This document shows positions 7,960 to 17,744 of a stretch of 64,000 nt of DNA, piece after piece. Numbering within the stretch: the first letter of the stretch is position 1; each line of letters begins with the position of its first letter. The notes beneath the pieces are model-generated. The model was not told where the DNA came from, made no database searches, and worked only from the letters and a program-made list of their open reading frames with translations. The translations under genes and the position numbers were made by a program. This DNA comes from Oscillospiraceae bacterium (lineage in GTDB: Bacteria; Bacillota; Clostridia; Oscillospirales; Acutalibacteraceae), in contig CAJTCU010000006.1 in assembly GCA_910574935.1 (NCBI GenBank), positions 62,001 to 126,000 of the forward strand, given 5' to 3'.

Positions 7960-9054
7960 ATGAAATTAGGTATCGTCGGCCTGCCCAACGTGGGCAAGAG
8001 CACTCTATTTAACGCCATTACCAACGCTGGGGCCCAGTCCGCCAATTACCCCTTTTGCACCATTGAGCCCAACGTGGGCGTGGTGGCCGTGCCGGACCGC
8101 CGCCTGGATACGCTGGCCGAAATGTACCAGCCGGAAAAGTTTACCCCTGCCACCATTGAGTTTGTGGACATTGCCGGGCTGGTGCGGGGCGCTTCCAAAG
8201 GCGAGGGCCTGGGCAACAAGTTCCTCTCCAATATCCGGGAGGTAGACGCCGTGGTTCACGTGGTGCGCTGCTTTGAGGACGGGGACATTATCCACGTAGA
8301 GGGCAGCATTGACCCTGCCCGGGATATTGAGACCATTGACGTGGAGCTGCTCCTTTCAGATATTGAGGTGCTGGACCGGCGCATTGACAAAACCAGGAAG
8401 CTCCTAAAGTCTGACAAAAAGTACCAGGCGGAGCTGGACTTTTTCCAAAGGGTCCACGCCGCTTTGGAGGCGGGCCAAAGCGCCCGCAGCGTGGAATGCA
8501 ACGAGGAAGATGCGCGGTGGCTGGCCTCGGTTTCCCTGCTTACCAACAAGCCCATTATTTTTGCCGCCAACTTCAGCGAGGCGGACTTTAAAAACGGCAT
8601 GGAGGATAACCCCTTTTACCAGGCGGTAAAGGACGCCGCCCAAAAGGAACACGCCGCCGTGCTGCCCATCTGCGCCCAAATTGAGGCGGAAATAGCCGGA
8701 CTGGAGCCAGGGGAAAAGCAGCTGTTTTTGGCCGACCTCGGCCTTAGCGAGTCCGGCCTGGACCGGCTGATTACCGCCTGCTACTCCCTTTTAGGGCTTA
8801 TCTCCTACCTTACCGCCGGAAAGCCGGAGGTACGGGCCTGGACCATTCTCAAAGGGACCAAGGCCCCCCAGGCGGCGGGAAAAATCCACTCGGACTTTGA
8901 GCGGGGCTTTATCCGGGCCGAGGTCATTGGCTTTGACGAGCTGATGGCGTGCGGCACCATGGCCGCTGCCAAGGAAAAGGGCCTGGTGCGGTCAGAGGGC
9001 AAAGAGTACGTGATGCGGGACGGGGACATTGTGTTGTTCCGGTTTAACGTTTAA
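7960..9054 (+). CDS. ychF: Redox-regulated ATPase/GTPase YchF (OLA1 family)
   Basis: A 364-aa YchF, full length for the family, with AAGGAGACG before the ATG. The G domain begins at residue 1 with the P-loop GLPNVGKST (7-15), then a [20 protein letters not shown] switch II region. The G4 motif is the family's non-canonical NxxE type (AANFSE), which makes YchF bind ATP rather than GTP. A coiled-coil insert precedes G4, and residues ~280-363 form a TGS domain ([15 protein letters not shown] to [10 protein letters not shown]). The protein is a ribosome-associated stress-response ATPase. The repeat field directly upstream means its transcript may begin in or beyond structured repeats; I see no clear promoter close to the gene. 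Confidence 0.97.
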   Translation: MKLGIVGLPNVGKSTLFNAITNAGAQSANYPFCTIEPNVGVVAVPDRRLDTLAEMYQPEKFTPATIEFVDIAGLVRGASKGEGLGNKFLSNIREVDAVVHVVRCFEDGDIIHVEGSIDPARDIETIDVELLLSDIEVLDRRIDKTRKLLKSDKKYQAELDFFQRVHAALEAGQSARSVECNEEDARWLASVSLLTNKPIIFAANFSEADFKNGMEDNPFYQAVKDAAQKEHAAVLPICAQIEAEIAGLEPGEKQLFLADLGLSESGLDRLITACYSLLGLISYLTAGKPEVRAWTILKGTKAPQAAGKIHSDFERGFIRAEVIGFDELMACGTMAAAKEKGLVRSEGKEYVMRDGDIVLFRFNV

Positions 9055-9131
9055 GGCGGCGCGCCCCTGTGTTTTTTCCCAATAGAGACCCCGGCAACAC
9101 GAAAATACCCCTTAGAAAAGAGAGAATCCAC

Positions 9132-10322
9132 ATGAACTACGCCTTTTCAGAACGCGTTAAAAGCTTAAAGCCCTCGGCCATTCGGGAAATTCTCAAGAAC
9201 TCCTCCGCCCCGGGGATTATCCCCCTCTCGGCGGGAAATCCCGCGCCCGACGCTTTCCCCTATAAGGACATTGCGGCCATCTCCCAAAAGCTGCTGGCCC
9301 ATACCCCCATGGAGGCCCTGCAATACAGCGTAACCGAGGGCTACGCCCCCCTGCGGCGGCACCTGGCCGAATACATGGAGAACAAGCACCGGGTGGGCGG
9401 CCCCGGGGACGATGTGCTGATTACCAGCGGGGCCCAGCAGGTGATGGACCTGCTTACCAAAACCCTGCTTAATGAAGGCGACACCGTTTTATGCGAGGCC
9501 CCCAGCTTTATCGGCTCCCTAAACACCTTTCGCTCTTACCGGGCCAAGCTCTGCGGCATTCCCATGGAGGCGGACGGCGTTAGTATAGAGGGCCTGGAGC
9601 GGGCCCTTTGCACAGAGAAAAACGTCAAGTACTTTTATACCATTCCCAATTTCCAGAACCCCTCTGGCATTACCATGAGCCTGGAAAAGCGGAAGCGGGT
9701 GTACGAGCTCTGCCGGGACCACGGCGTGGTGGTGCTGGAGGACAACCCCTATGGCGACCTGCGCTTTGCCGGGGAGGACCTGCCCGCCATTAAAAGCTTT
9801 GACCAAGAGGGCGTGGTGATGTACGCTGGGTCCTTTTCCAAGGTGGTCTCCCCCGGTATGCGGGTGGGCTACGCCATTGGTCCCAAAGAGCTGATCCAGA
9901 AAATGGTGGTGTGCAAGCAGGGCGAGGACGTACACAGCAATATTTGGGCCCAAATGGTCTGCCACCAGTTTATGACCGGCTGCGATTACGAGGCCCACAT
10001 TCAGCGGCTGCGGGACATCTACCGCCGGAAAAGCGGGGTGCTGCTAAAGGCCATGGAAGAGCATTTTGCGCCGCTAATTACCTGGAACTCCTTTGAGGGC
10101 GGGCTGTTTGCCTGGTGCGTGCTGCCGGATGGCATCGACATGCTGGACTTTGTAAAGCGCGGGGCCGAGAGAAAGGTGTGCGTGGTGCCGGGCACGGCCT
10201 TTTTGACGGACGAGAGCCAGCCCTGCCAGGCGTTCCGGGTAAACTTTTCCACCCCCACGGATGAACAGCTGCGGGAAGGCGTTAAAATTCTAGGCCAGCT
10301 GGCCAAAGAGATGGCGGGCTAA
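9132..10322 (+). CDS. PLP-dependent aminotransferase, class I/II (2-aminoadipate/LysN-like)
   Basis: A 396-aa fold-type I aminotransferase; the ATG at 9132 (MNYAFSERV) fits family length better than a codon 21 positions earlier. Visible motifs are IPNFQNPSG (171-179), EDNPYGDL (203-210) and the PLP lysine K237 in GSFSKVVSPGMRVGY. This is the MocR-C-terminal/2-aminoadipate aminotransferase group (LysN, ARO8-like), which transfers amino groups between 2-oxoglutarate and aromatic, branched or aminoadipate-type amino acids. The N-terminal GntR domain of MocR regulators is absent, so it is an enzyme only. The RBS is weak (AGAGAG). It lies 77 bp after ychF and 83 bp before trpS, all on the plus strand. 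Exact substrate unknown. Confidence 0.9.
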   Translation: MNYAFSERVKSLKPSAIREILKNSSAPGIIPLSAGNPAPDAFPYKDIAAISQKLLAHTPMEALQYSVTEGYAPLRRHLAEYMENKHRVGGPGDDVLITSGAQQVMDLLTKTLLNEGDTVLCEAPSFIGSLNTFRSYRAKLCGIPMEADGVSIEGLERALCTEKNVKYFYTIPNFQNPSGITMSLEKRKRVYELCRDHGVVVLEDNPYGDLRFAGEDLPAIKSFDQEGVVMYAGSFSKVVSPGMRVGYAIGPKELIQKMVVCKQGEDVHSNIWAQMVCHQFMTGCDYEAHIQRLRDIYRRKSGVLLKAMEEHFAPLITWNSFEGGLFAWCVLPDGIDMLDFVKRGAERKVCVVPGTAFLTDESQPCQAFRVNFSTPTDEQLREGVKILGQLAKEMAG

Positions 10323-10405
10323 AACCAGCGGAAAAAACATTGGGGCCAGGGGCTTTTTGGAGCCCCCGGCCCGTCCTCATCAATCAAACAAGGAGCGAAT
10401 CCCAA

Positions 10406-11410
10406 ATGGAAAATACGGAACAAAAAAAGCGCATCCTTAGCATGTACCAGTGCACAGGCACCTTTACCCTGGGCAACTACCTGGGCGCCCTGCGCAACCA
10501 TTTGCGCTTTCAAGAGGAAGGCTATGACTGCGTCTACGCCCTGGCGGACCTCCACGCCCTTACCGTGCGCCAAAACCCCGCCGAGCTGCGCCGCTATACC
10601 AAAGAGGCCTACGCCTTTTTGCTGGCCATGGGCTTTGACGTAAGCCGCACCCTGTTCTTTATCCAAAGCCACGTGCCGGAGCACACCCAGCTGGCCTGGG
10701 TTCTTAGCTGCAACACCCAGTTTGGCGAGCTCTCCCGCATGACCCAGTTTAAAGACAAGTCCCAAAAGCACGCGGACAACATCAACGCCGGGCTCTTCAC
10801 CTACCCCTGCCTGATGGCGGCGGATATTCTGCTGTACCAGGCGGACTTTGTCCCCGTGGGCGCGGACCAGAAACAGCATGTGGAGATTGCCCGAGACATT
10901 GCCGAGCGCTTTAACGGCGTGTACGGCCCCACCTTTACCGTGCCCCAGCCGCTGATTCCCCAGCACGGGGCCCGGGTCATGTCCCTGCAAAGCCCCACCA
11001 ATAAAATGTCCAAGTCTGACGAGAACCAGAACGGCAACATCTCTGTTCTGGACGACCCGGACACCATTATGCGCAAGTTCAAGCGCGCCGTTACCGACAG
11101 CGAGAGCCAAGTGCGCTTTGCCCCGGGCAAGGACGGGGTCAACAACCTGATGGGCATTTACGCGGCCATTACGGGCAAGACTATGGAGGAAATTGAGGGC
11201 GAATTTGAGGGCAAGGGCTACGGAGACTTCAAGCCCGCTGTGGCCGAGGCGGTCATCAGCGAGCTAAAGCCCATTCAGGACCGGTACAAGGAGATTGTGG
11301 CGGACAAGGCCTTTTTGGAAAAGACCTACCACGACAACGCCCCCCGGGCCCAGGCCCTGGCCCAGCGCACCCTGCGGAAGGTGTACCGCAAGGTAGGGCT
11401 GGTGGACTAA
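10406..11410 (+). CDS. trpS: Tryptophanyl-tRNA synthetase
   Basis: A 334-aa class Ic aminoacyl-tRNA synthetase that charges tRNA-Trp. The ATG at 10406 has AAGGAGCG upstream. The HIGH-type signature is TGTFTLGNYLGAL (17-29), with TLGN in the HIGH position as in other TrpRS. NKMSKSDENQNG (around 200-210) is the KMSKS loop. Length and end (RKVYRKVGLVD) fit bacterial TrpRS. I looked for a tryptophan T-box in the short 83-bp gap upstream and there is none; the gene may be read through from the aminotransferase. Confidence 0.97.
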   Translation: MENTEQKKRILSMYQCTGTFTLGNYLGALRNHLRFQEEGYDCVYALADLHALTVRQNPAELRRYTKEAYAFLLAMGFDVSRTLFFIQSHVPEHTQLAWVLSCNTQFGELSRMTQFKDKSQKHADNINAGLFTYPCLMAADILLYQADFVPVGADQKQHVEIARDIAERFNGVYGPTFTVPQPLIPQHGARVMSLQSPTNKMSKSDENQNGNISVLDDPDTIMRKFKRAVTDSESQVRFAPGKDGVNNLMGIYAAITGKTMEEIEGEFEGKGYGDFKPAVAEAVISELKPIQDRYKEIVADKAFLEKTYHDNAPRAQALAQRTLRKVYRKVGLVD

Positions 11411-11804
11411 GAACTTGTACCGATAGGATATTGCACCAGACTTTTCGGCAAATTTAGCCGCAGAATGCGGCAGGAGGTCCGGGGGAAAGGATTTCCCCCG
11501 GCGAGGTGGTGGAGCGGCGCTCCACGGTCTTGCCGAAGGGCGCGGCCTGTGCGCCCGGAGGCCTTCCCCTGGCAGACAAAGCGCGCCCTGCGCGCATGAT
11601 GGGCCCGGAAGGGCCCGGGAGTATTAAACGGCCTTCGTGCCACGCACCGCGGCAAGACCTTGGAGCTCTGCTCCAAACCTCGCAGCCTTTGAAAAGGCTG
11701 GCGAAACTTTTCCCGCCGCTTTCACGCCAGCGGTTCCGCCTTGCCCTGCCTCGAAGCCGTTTCGCTGCTCTCAAGACCCATACTTTATTTTCAGGAGGCT
11801 TCCC
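11411..11804. other. GC-rich hairpin-rich intergenic region
   Basis: A ~390-bp stretch with no convincing gene but many strong inverted repeats. The best is CCGGGGGAAA/TTTCCCCCGG with a 3-nt loop near 11479, then GTGGAGC/GCTCCAC near 11508. TTGGAGC/GCTCCAA follows near 11660, and AGCCTTTGAAAAGGCT at 11684-11699. The last two plus the following GGCGAAACTTTT form a module that recurs at about 53235-53291. The first hairpin may act as the trpS terminator, although no U-run follows it. Confidence 0.55.
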
Positions 11805-13004
11805 ATGGAATCTTTAACCGAACTTTACCGCATTGGCCGGGGGCCTTCCAGCTCCCACACCATGGGGCCGGGCCGGGCGGCCCAGCGCTTTCAGGCCGCG
11901 TACCCCCAGGCCGACAGTTTTCAGGTAACTTTATACGGTTCTTTGGCCAAGACTGGCCGGGGCCACCTTACGGACGTGGCGGTAAAAGAGGCCCTGGAGC
12001 CCCTGCCCGCCCGTATTCTCTTTGACACAGAGACCGAGAACCTGCCCCACCCCAACACCATGGAGCTGGAGGCCTTCCTGCGGGGAGAGCGCCTGGGCTT
12101 TTGGCGGGTGTTCAGCGTGGGGGGCGGCAAGATAAAGATTGAGGGCCAGGCCGAAGCCGACCCGCCCCAGGTGTACCCCCTGCGCACCTTTAGCGAAATT
12201 AAGGACTACTGCCGGGAGAAGGACCTTTACCTGTGGCAGTATGTAGAGCAGTGCGAGGGGCCGAAGATTTGGGAGTACCTCTCCGAAGTGTGGGAGGTGA
12301 TGAAAGAGGCCGTCTACCGGGGCATCCGCAAGGACGGCGAGCTGGCCGGGGGCCTGGGGGTGCAGCGCAAGGCCATGTACCTGAACCGCCAGCGCCACAT
12401 GGACGAGAGCAAAGAGACCCGGGAAAACCGCAAGGTGTGCGCCTACGCCTTTGCCGTCAGCGAAGAGAACGCTGGGGGCGGCACCATTGTTACAGCCCCC
12501 ACCTGCGGGGCCTGTGGGGTGCTGCCCGCCGTGATGCTGTATAAACAGGAGCAGCAGGGCTTTTCTGACCGGGACATGTTAAAGGGCCTGGCTGTGGCCG
12601 GGCTTGTGGGCAATGTGATCAAGACCAACGCCTCTATTTCCGGGGCGGAGTGCGGGTGCCAGGCAGAGATTGGCAGCGCCTGCTCCATGGCGGCGGCGGG
12701 CTTGGCCGAGGCGTATCACATGGACCTGGACCAGATTGAATACGCGGCCGAGGTGGCTATGGAGCACCACCTGGGCCTGACCTGCGACCCCATTGGGGGG
12801 CTGGTGCAGATCCCCTGCATCGAGCGCAACGCCGTGGCGGGTATGCGGGCCATCAATGCCTTAAGTTTGGCAAATTTTTTGACCTATACCCGGAAGATCA
12901 GCTTTGACATGGTAATAAAGACCATGTATGAGACCGGGCGGGACCTGTTTAGTAAATACCGGGAGACCAGCGAGGGCGGGCTGGCGAAAAATTACCGGGA
13001 ATAG
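11805..13004 (+). CDS. sdaA: L-serine dehydratase, iron-sulfur type, single chain
   Basis: A 399-aa L-serine ammonia-lyase converting serine to pyruvate and ammonia. The start at 11805 follows CAGGAGGC. Residues ~1-140 are the beta-type domain (ELYRIGRGPSSSHTMGPGRAA), and ~170-395 the alpha-type catalytic domain with TAPTCGACGVLPA, the ECGCQAEIGSACSMAAAG segment and CDPIGGLVQIPC, whose cysteines hold the oxygen-sensitive 4Fe-4S cluster. Both halves are fused as in E. coli SdaA, whereas many Firmicutes split them. No ACT domain is seen. It is a stand-alone gene ended by a strong terminator at 13011-13035. Serine dissimilation fits an amino-acid-using anaerobe. Confidence 0.95.
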   Translation: MESLTELYRIGRGPSSSHTMGPGRAAQRFQAAYPQADSFQVTLYGSLAKTGRGHLTDVAVKEALEPLPARILFDTETENLPHPNTMELEAFLRGERLGFWRVFSVGGGKIKIEGQAEADPPQVYPLRTFSEIKDYCREKDLYLWQYVEQCEGPKIWEYLSEVWEVMKEAVYRGIRKDGELAGGLGVQRKAMYLNRQRHMDESKETRENRKVCAYAFAVSEENAGGGTIVTAPTCGACGVLPAVMLYKQEQQGFSDRDMLKGLAVAGLVGNVIKTNASISGAECGCQAEIGSACSMAAAGLAEAYHMDLDQIEYAAEVAMEHHLGLTCDPIGGLVQIPCIERNAVAGMRAINALSLANFLTYTRKISFDMVIKTMYETGRDLFSKYRETSEGGLAKNYRE

Positions 13005-13010
13005 AGGAAA

Positions 13011-13035
13011 AGAGCGCGGGCGGCGCTCTTTTTTT
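13011..13035 (+). terminator. Terminator of L-serine dehydratase gene
   Basis: AGAGCGC/GCGCTCT stem (13011-13017 with 13023-13029) followed by an uninterrupted T-run, starting 6 nt after the stop codon. Confidence 0.9.
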
Positions 13036-13082
13036 CAGAATGAGCTTACCTGGCGGAGCGGGAAACCGTCTAATTCACAGGA

Positions 13083-13235
13083 GTATAGTTAACGCGGTGC
13101 AAAAGAGGTATGTACCGATTTTCAAGGGCGTTTACTATGCGTTCACGCGGCGCTAAAGCGGTCCATTCCTTTATAGGCTTTCACCCTTTTGTTCCTTGAA
13201 CCGCGGTTATCTACTGATTTCAAGCGCGTTTACAA
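13083..13235. repeat. Two copies of a ~50-bp intergenic repeat upstream of the sigma factor gene
   Basis: Copy 1 (13083-13140) begins GTATAGTTAACGC and ends GCGTTTACTATGC, so its ends are inverted repeats. Copy 2 (about 13190-13235) ends CAAGCGCGTTTACAATAT. Reading the minus strand, both follow the pattern TATAGTAAACGCGCTTGAAA, then GGTA-N-ATACC-like bases, then TTTTCAAG-like bases. Relatives lie at 32578-32632 and 58355-58401. The rest of 13036-13371 shows no gene. Confidence 0.7.
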
Positions 13236-13371
13236 TATTGCAATGGAAGGAGACCACCGGGGGCTCTTATCCATAAAAACAGGTATTGCAAGTATTATTT
13301 GGAAGAATGCCGTCTTTCCCGGGTTTTCCGGCCTTTTTCCTTTCTTCTTTTCATTACACCACTTGAAAGCG

Positions 13372-13899
13372 GTGAGAACCATTATAGAACGTTGGGTCAG
13401 AAAAGCCCAGAACGGCGACAAGGAGGCCTTTGTCCGCCTGATGGGCGAGTACGAAACCGCCATGTACGGCACCGCCAAGGCCATTCTGCACAACGAGGCC
13501 GACGTGCAGGACGCTGTGCAAGAGGCCCTGTGCCGGGCTTTTTATAAACTACATACCCTGCGCCAGCCCAAATTTTTTAAGACCTGGCTTACCCGGGTGG
13601 TCATTAACTGCTGTTACGACCTGCTCCGCCAGCAGCGGGGCCTGGTGCCCCTGGACCTTCTCCCTGAAGAAGGCCAAGAGGAGGACCGGGACCTCTCTTT
13701 GGACGTGCGCCGCGCGCTGGCCGCCCTGGGAGAAAACGACCGGCTGATCCTTACCCTATACTATTTGAACGACATCCCGGTAAAGGAGATCGCAAAGCTT
13801 TTGGGCATTACAGAGGGTGCGGCAAAAATGCGCCTTTATCATGGGCGAAAGAAGTTTAAGGAAACCTTTGGAGCTAACGGAAAGGAGGCAGGGCTATGA
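13372..13899 (+). CDS. ECF-type RNA polymerase sigma factor
   Basis: A 175-aa sigma-70 family ECF factor. I place the start at GTG 13372 (VRTIIERWV), giving the normal ECF length; the reading frame continues upstream but that sequence is not sigma-like and no good RBS supports it. Region 2 runs ~1-75 (EAFVRLMGEYETAMYGTAKAIL, DVQDAVQEALCRAFYKL, with FFKTWLTRVVINCCYDLLRQ). Region 4 is ~115-165 (LGENDRLILTLYYLNDIPVKEIAKLLGITEGAAKMRLYHGRK). The stop overlaps the next gene's ATG (ATGA), indicating coupling with the anti-sigma partner. Such pairs respond to envelope stress; the signal is unknown here. Confidence 0.92.
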   Translation: MRTIIERWVRKAQNGDKEAFVRLMGEYETAMYGTAKAILHNEADVQDAVQEALCRAFYKLHTLRQPKFFKTWLTRVVINCCYDLLRQQRGLVPLDLLPEEGQEEDRDLSLDVRRALAALGENDRLILTLYYLNDIPVKEIAKLLGITEGAAKMRLYHGRKKFKETFGANGKEAGL

Positions 13900-15854
13900 A
13901 AACTGGCAAACACGGACCTGGCCGGCCCCCGCGTCCGCCGCTGCGGCGGGACCGGGCCTTTCGGGCCCAGCTGGCCCGGCAGCTGGGGGTGGAAAAGCCC
14001 CCCCAGGCATTCCACGCCGCGATGCAAAAGACCCTGCTGGAGCTGCCCGAAGAGCTGCCCGTCCGCTACCGCCCGGTGCGGGAGCTGCTGCGGCGCACCA
14101 CCATGGCGGCCGCTGTTTTGGCGCTGGTGTTTTTGGGGCTGCTGGGGGTAAACTCCACCTACCCCCAAATTACCGAGGCCCTGCCTGGCCTGGGCTTTGT
14201 GTTCCGGTCTATAAACGGCGGACAGGAGGCCCCCCCCCCTCCGGTGGCGGAGGCCACGCCCTCTCCTACCCCCACGCCAGAGGCGGCGCCTGTTTTTCTG
14301 CCGGTCACCGCGCAGCCCCTTGGGGAATTCCCTGGGGATCTGACCGTTGACGCGGCCTGGACCGACGGCAAGACCCTATACCTGGATTTAAGCATTGGCT
14401 TTGGCATGGATATGAACCTGGCCGAAACCTTTAAGCAGCGGGAAGGAGACCTTGAGGAAAAAACCGGCTACCAGCTGCTGACAGGGATACCGGAATACGC
14501 TAACGAATATGACTATGTGCTCCCCAGCGCCCATGTGGTGGTAGAAGGAGCCCTTGTTAATGAGAATGAAACCCTTAGCTTTGAAAGCAATGGCGCCGGC
14601 CGGGCGGAAAGCTCCTTGTCCCTGGATCTGACCCAGCTGAAAGAACCGATAGACGGCGCTGTGGAAGTACAGATCTTTATTCCGGAACTGACCCTAACCT
14701 TTTATGGTGAGCAGGGGATGGAGCATATAGCAAGCTGGACCCCTGGCTTTGAGCTTTCGTGTAAGGTGGAGATAGACAACACCCAAAACCACACCATCCT
14801 CTCCCCTGCCACGGATAACCAGGCCACCCTGGAGCGGGTGGAATATACCCCCAGTTATGTACAGGTGGAGGCCACCCTGCCCAATATTGGCTTCTGTGGC
14901 GACCTGCTGCTTATGGAAGAATCCATGCCCCTGGGGATCTACGCCCAACTCTGGCAAGAGGAAGCCGCCCCCGCCGCCCCCAAAACCCCAGAGGACCCGT
15001 GGCGGAACGGCTACACAATGAGCGAGGTCCAGCTGGCGGATGGCACAGAAATTGATTTGGAGTTAGGCCCAGAACAGTTTGGAGATAAGAACACCTTCCG
15101 GTTCACATTTTGCTCTCAAGGTCAGCCCGTACGTCTGGACGCGCCGCTGGTGCTTACCTTTTACGAGACCCCGGAGGAGGCCGGAGAGTTCGCCTGCCGC
15201 CGGGTGCTGGCAGAGTTTAGCATTGACCTGGAGAAAAACCAGGTGTTTGCCAGCGAAAACTACAAGAAAACCGGCAACGAAAAGCTGGACCCGGACCGAA
15301 AGGCCCCGCCCCTGGGGGCCTTCCTGAATGACTTCCTCTGTATTGATATAAGCCTCCAGCCCATGGAAGCCTCTCCCACAGGTATGGGCGAGTACGTTTC
15401 CCTGTTCACGCCCTATCCCATGGTGGGCCGGAGCCTGGCCATTCAGGCCTATTACGATGACGTGCTGGTGCAGCAATTACCTGTAACCACCGGCTTGCCG
15501 GAAGGGGAACGTTTTACGGGCGAAAACGGCTCGTATATGGAGAGCAGCTATTCTCTGCCCAGCACAGGAGAGACCTATAGGGTCATGTCTTTTTGGATAT
15601 ACTATCTCTACGACCGCCGGGACTCCACTGGAGGCCTACAGCGCTACACCCGCCTGGAGCTAGTGGACCTGGAGACGGGAAAAACCCTTATTTCCGATTT
15701 AAACGAAGAAATGATGCGCAGCCGGGTGGAGACTCTGGGAGATTTTGTAGCCTACTACGCACAGCAGAAGACCCCCGAGAACTGGCCCCAAGCCCCGTCT
15801 TCTTTTGGGACAGAGAGCGACCTGTACGGGGGCAGGAGCGACACACAGCCCTAG
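13896..15854 (+). CDS. DUF4179-type membrane anti-sigma factor
   Basis: A 652-aa single-pass membrane protein. Residues 1-67 are basic and cytoplasmic, where the sigma factor would bind. Residues ~68-86 form one TM helix (MAAAVLALVFLGLLGV), followed by NSTYPQITEALPGLG, typical of the DUF4179 family. A Pro/Thr linker (~111-130) leads to a ~520-aa extracytoplasmic part made of beta-rich segments (FPGDLTVDAAWTDGKTLYLDL and similar). The 4-nt overlap with the ECF sigma gene and the topology support an anti-sigma role. The external part is the presumed sensor; I see no enzyme motif in it. The C-terminal repeats are specific to this type of Clostridial protein. Confidence 0.85.
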   Translation: MKTGKHGPGRPPRPPLRRDRAFRAQLARQLGVEKPPQAFHAAMQKTLLELPEELPVRYRPVRELLRRTTMAAAVLALVFLGLLGVNSTYPQITEALPGLGFVFRSINGGQEAPPPPVAEATPSPTPTPEAAPVFLPVTAQPLGEFPGDLTVDAAWTDGKTLYLDLSIGFGMDMNLAETFKQREGDLEEKTGYQLLTGIPEYANEYDYVLPSAHVVVEGALVNENETLSFESNGAGRAESSLSLDLTQLKEPIDGAVEVQIFIPELTLTFYGEQGMEHIASWTPGFELSCKVEIDNTQNHTILSPATDNQATLERVEYTPSYVQVEATLPNIGFCGDLLLMEESMPLGIYAQLWQEEAAPAAPKTPEDPWRNGYTMSEVQLADGTEIDLELGPEQFGDKNTFRFTFCSQGQPVRLDAPLVLTFYETPEEAGEFACRRVLAEFSIDLEKNQVFASENYKKTGNEKLDPDRKAPPLGAFLNDFLCIDISLQPMEASPTGMGEYVSLFTPYPMVGRSLAIQAYYDDVLVQQLPVTTGLPEGERFTGENGSYMESSYSLPSTGETYRVMSFWIYYLYDRRDSTGGLQRYTRLELVDLETGKTLISDLNEEMMRSRVETLGDFVAYYAQQKTPENWPQAPSSFGTESDLYGGRSDTQP

Positions 15855-15892
15855 AGTCTGGAAGGAAAAGAATGCATGCGGCCCAGGGGCGC

Positions 15893-17587
15893 TTATCCCC
15901 GGGCCGCTTTCTTTTCATCCTCTTGATTCGCCAGCTCTGCCAGCCCTTCCGTGATTTTCCGAAACACCCGGGCGGTGGCGCCCTGATCCTCTGCCACAGA
16001 TTCCCGCAGCACGGTGACGCAGTACCGGGGAGCGCCGGTTTTGTCGCAGATAAAGCCGCAGTAGATAAAGTGGGAGAGCTCCTTGTCTCCTTCATAGGCC
16101 CCGGTCTGGGCTGTGCCGGTCTTTATGCCGCTGGCGCAGTTTCCCGGCGCGCCTGCCGAGCCAGTACCCCGTTTGGCGGCGCTAATCAGGTAGTCCCGCA
16201 GAGTCTTGGCTGTGGCGGGGGACATGGCCTGCACGGTCTGGTCTGTTACGGGCTGATAAGGGCTTAGCTCCTGCTGGGCGTTGACCTGCCCGGCTATCAA
16301 CTTGGGCGAGCTATACTGCCCCCCGGCTGCAATGGCGTTCATCATGCCGCACAGCTGTACAGGCGTAACCGCCAAATCCCCCTGCCCAAAGGAGAAGTTG
16401 GCCAGAGCCCGGGCGTTTTCCAGGTCAGACGCCTCGGGCAGAATTCCCGGCGAGGAAAACAGCCCCCGGCCAAACTCTTGGCGCTGGCCCAGCCCCAGGT
16501 TATAGGCCATGGCCAGCACGGTCTGCCCTCCCAGGGCCCGGGCCGCGCTAATAAAGTAACCGTTACAGGACTTTTCCAGAGCGGCTTTCAGGTCCACCAC
16601 TCCATGGGCCGTGCCGTCAAAGCAATGAAACAGCATTCCCCCAGCGTTTAGCGCGCCGTTGCAGGTAAAAAGGGGGCCCACGGGGCTTTCCGCAGGGGTG
16701 GTTCCGCTGTTTGCCGGCTCTTGGGTTTTCTGCTGGCTTTCCAGCTGGGCGGCGGCGGTAGCCAGCTTAAACACCGAGCCCGGCGGGTAGGCGCAGAAGG
16801 CCCTGTTAATAAGGGGCGAGTCCTGGCCCTGGGCCGCTGTTCCAATATCGCCTGGGTCAAAGTCCGGCAGGCTTACCAGGGCGCGTATCTCGCAGTTTGG
16901 CACCTCTGTAACTACCACGGCCCCACGGCCCAGCTCCCCGGCGTTTTCCTCTGCCAGGCGCTGTATCTCCGCGTCTATGGTCACCGCCACGCCGCCCCCA
17001 GCCGGTTCCAGTGTGTCCACCACCATCCGGCTGGCCCCGGCAATAGCCCGGCCCAGGCCATCCACCTGGTAGTAAACCGTGATCTCCCCTCCATGGTTCT
17101 CCAGCGCGTCGTTCATGGCCAGCTCCACCCCGGCCGCACCGCTGCCGGTGCTGTCCAGGTATCCTACCACATGAGGGGCCAGCTGATCTTCCTGATAGCG
17201 CCTGGGCACACTGAACAGGTCCACACAGTCGTGCTCAAGATAGCGGTCCAGCTCCATTACAAAGGGTTTACCATCCTCCAGGGCTGTGGCCAGCCGCTGC
17301 CGGTAGCGCCCCTTGGTAACAGACTCCAGCGCCCCCACAGCCTCGATTGTAGGGGCTACCGCCGCCACCAGCCGGGTGGTCTGGCCCGTAAGAGGCGTCA
17401 GGTTGCAGTCATAGATGGTACCCCGGCTTTTGGCCACATCCAGCCGGTAGACGCTCTGCTGGCCAGCGGCAGCCACGTACTCCGCGTCCCCGGATATATT
17501 TGCCAAAGAGCGCCCGGCAGCCCCCATCAGGCAAAAGAGTCCAAGCAAAAGGGCATAGGCTTTTATTTTTACGGTTTTTCGTTTCAT
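15893..17587 (-). CDS. Penicillin-binding protein, class B transpeptidase (FtsI/PBP2-like)
   Basis: A 564-aa class B PBP that cross-links peptidoglycan outside the membrane. The start at 17587 (MKRKTVKIK) follows GGGGAG and gives an N-terminal TM anchor (~7-28). Residues ~45-240 are the dimerisation/pedestal region (SRGTIYD is its usual beginning). The transpeptidase motifs are S271-V-F-K274 (YPPGSVFK), S340-C-N342 and K489-T-G491. It is somewhat short for the FtsI/SpoVD class, and I see no PASTA repeats. It is a single minus-strand gene between two plus-strand genes. Its role in division, elongation or sporulation cannot be told from sequence; with no neighbouring shape genes, a specialised PBP is plausible. 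Confidence 0.9.
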   Translation of the reverse strand: MKRKTVKIKAYALLLGLFCLMGAAGRSLANISGDAEYVAAAGQQSVYRLDVAKSRGTIYDCNLTPLTGQTTRLVAAVAPTIEAVGALESVTKGRYRQRLATALEDGKPFVMELDRYLEHDCVDLFSVPRRYQEDQLAPHVVGYLDSTGSGAAGVELAMNDALENHGGEITVYYQVDGLGRAIAGASRMVVDTLEPAGGGVAVTIDAEIQRLAEENAGELGRGAVVVTEVPNCEIRALVSLPDFDPGDIGTAAQGQDSPLINRAFCAYPPGSVFKLATAAAQLESQQKTQEPANSGTTPAESPVGPLFTCNGALNAGGMLFHCFDGTAHGVVDLKAALEKSCNGYFISAARALGGQTVLAMAYNLGLGQRQEFGRGLFSSPGILPEASDLENARALANFSFGQGDLAVTPVQLCGMMNAIAAGGQYSSPKLIAGQVNAQQELSPYQPVTDQTVQAMSPATAKTLRDYLISAAKRGTGSAGAPGNCASGIKTGTAQTGAYEGDKELSHFIYCGFICDKTGAPRYCVTVLRESVAEDQGATARVFRKITEGLAELANQEDEKKAARG

Positions 17588-17744
17588 AAGCTCCCCCACT
17601 ACCGGCGGCTGGCCCCAGGACCGGCCGCCACGACATTTCCCTTTCAGTATGCGGAATTTTCCCGGGAAAATTCGCATTTTCCCGCCAAAATCGGAGAAGC
17701 TTTGAGAAGAAGGGGCCGGAAAAGGCCCGAGAGGGAGGCGCTTC

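Noticed and set aside
11640-11665. T-box-like GCACCGCGG upstream of L-serine dehydratase
   Set aside because: There is no stem I, no AGAGAG or K-turn, and no terminator with U-run before the gene. The match is too short.
13189-13371. N-terminal extension of the ECF sigma factor
   Set aside because: The frame is open upstream, but the sequence is not sigma-like, contains the intergenic repeat and would exceed the normal family length.
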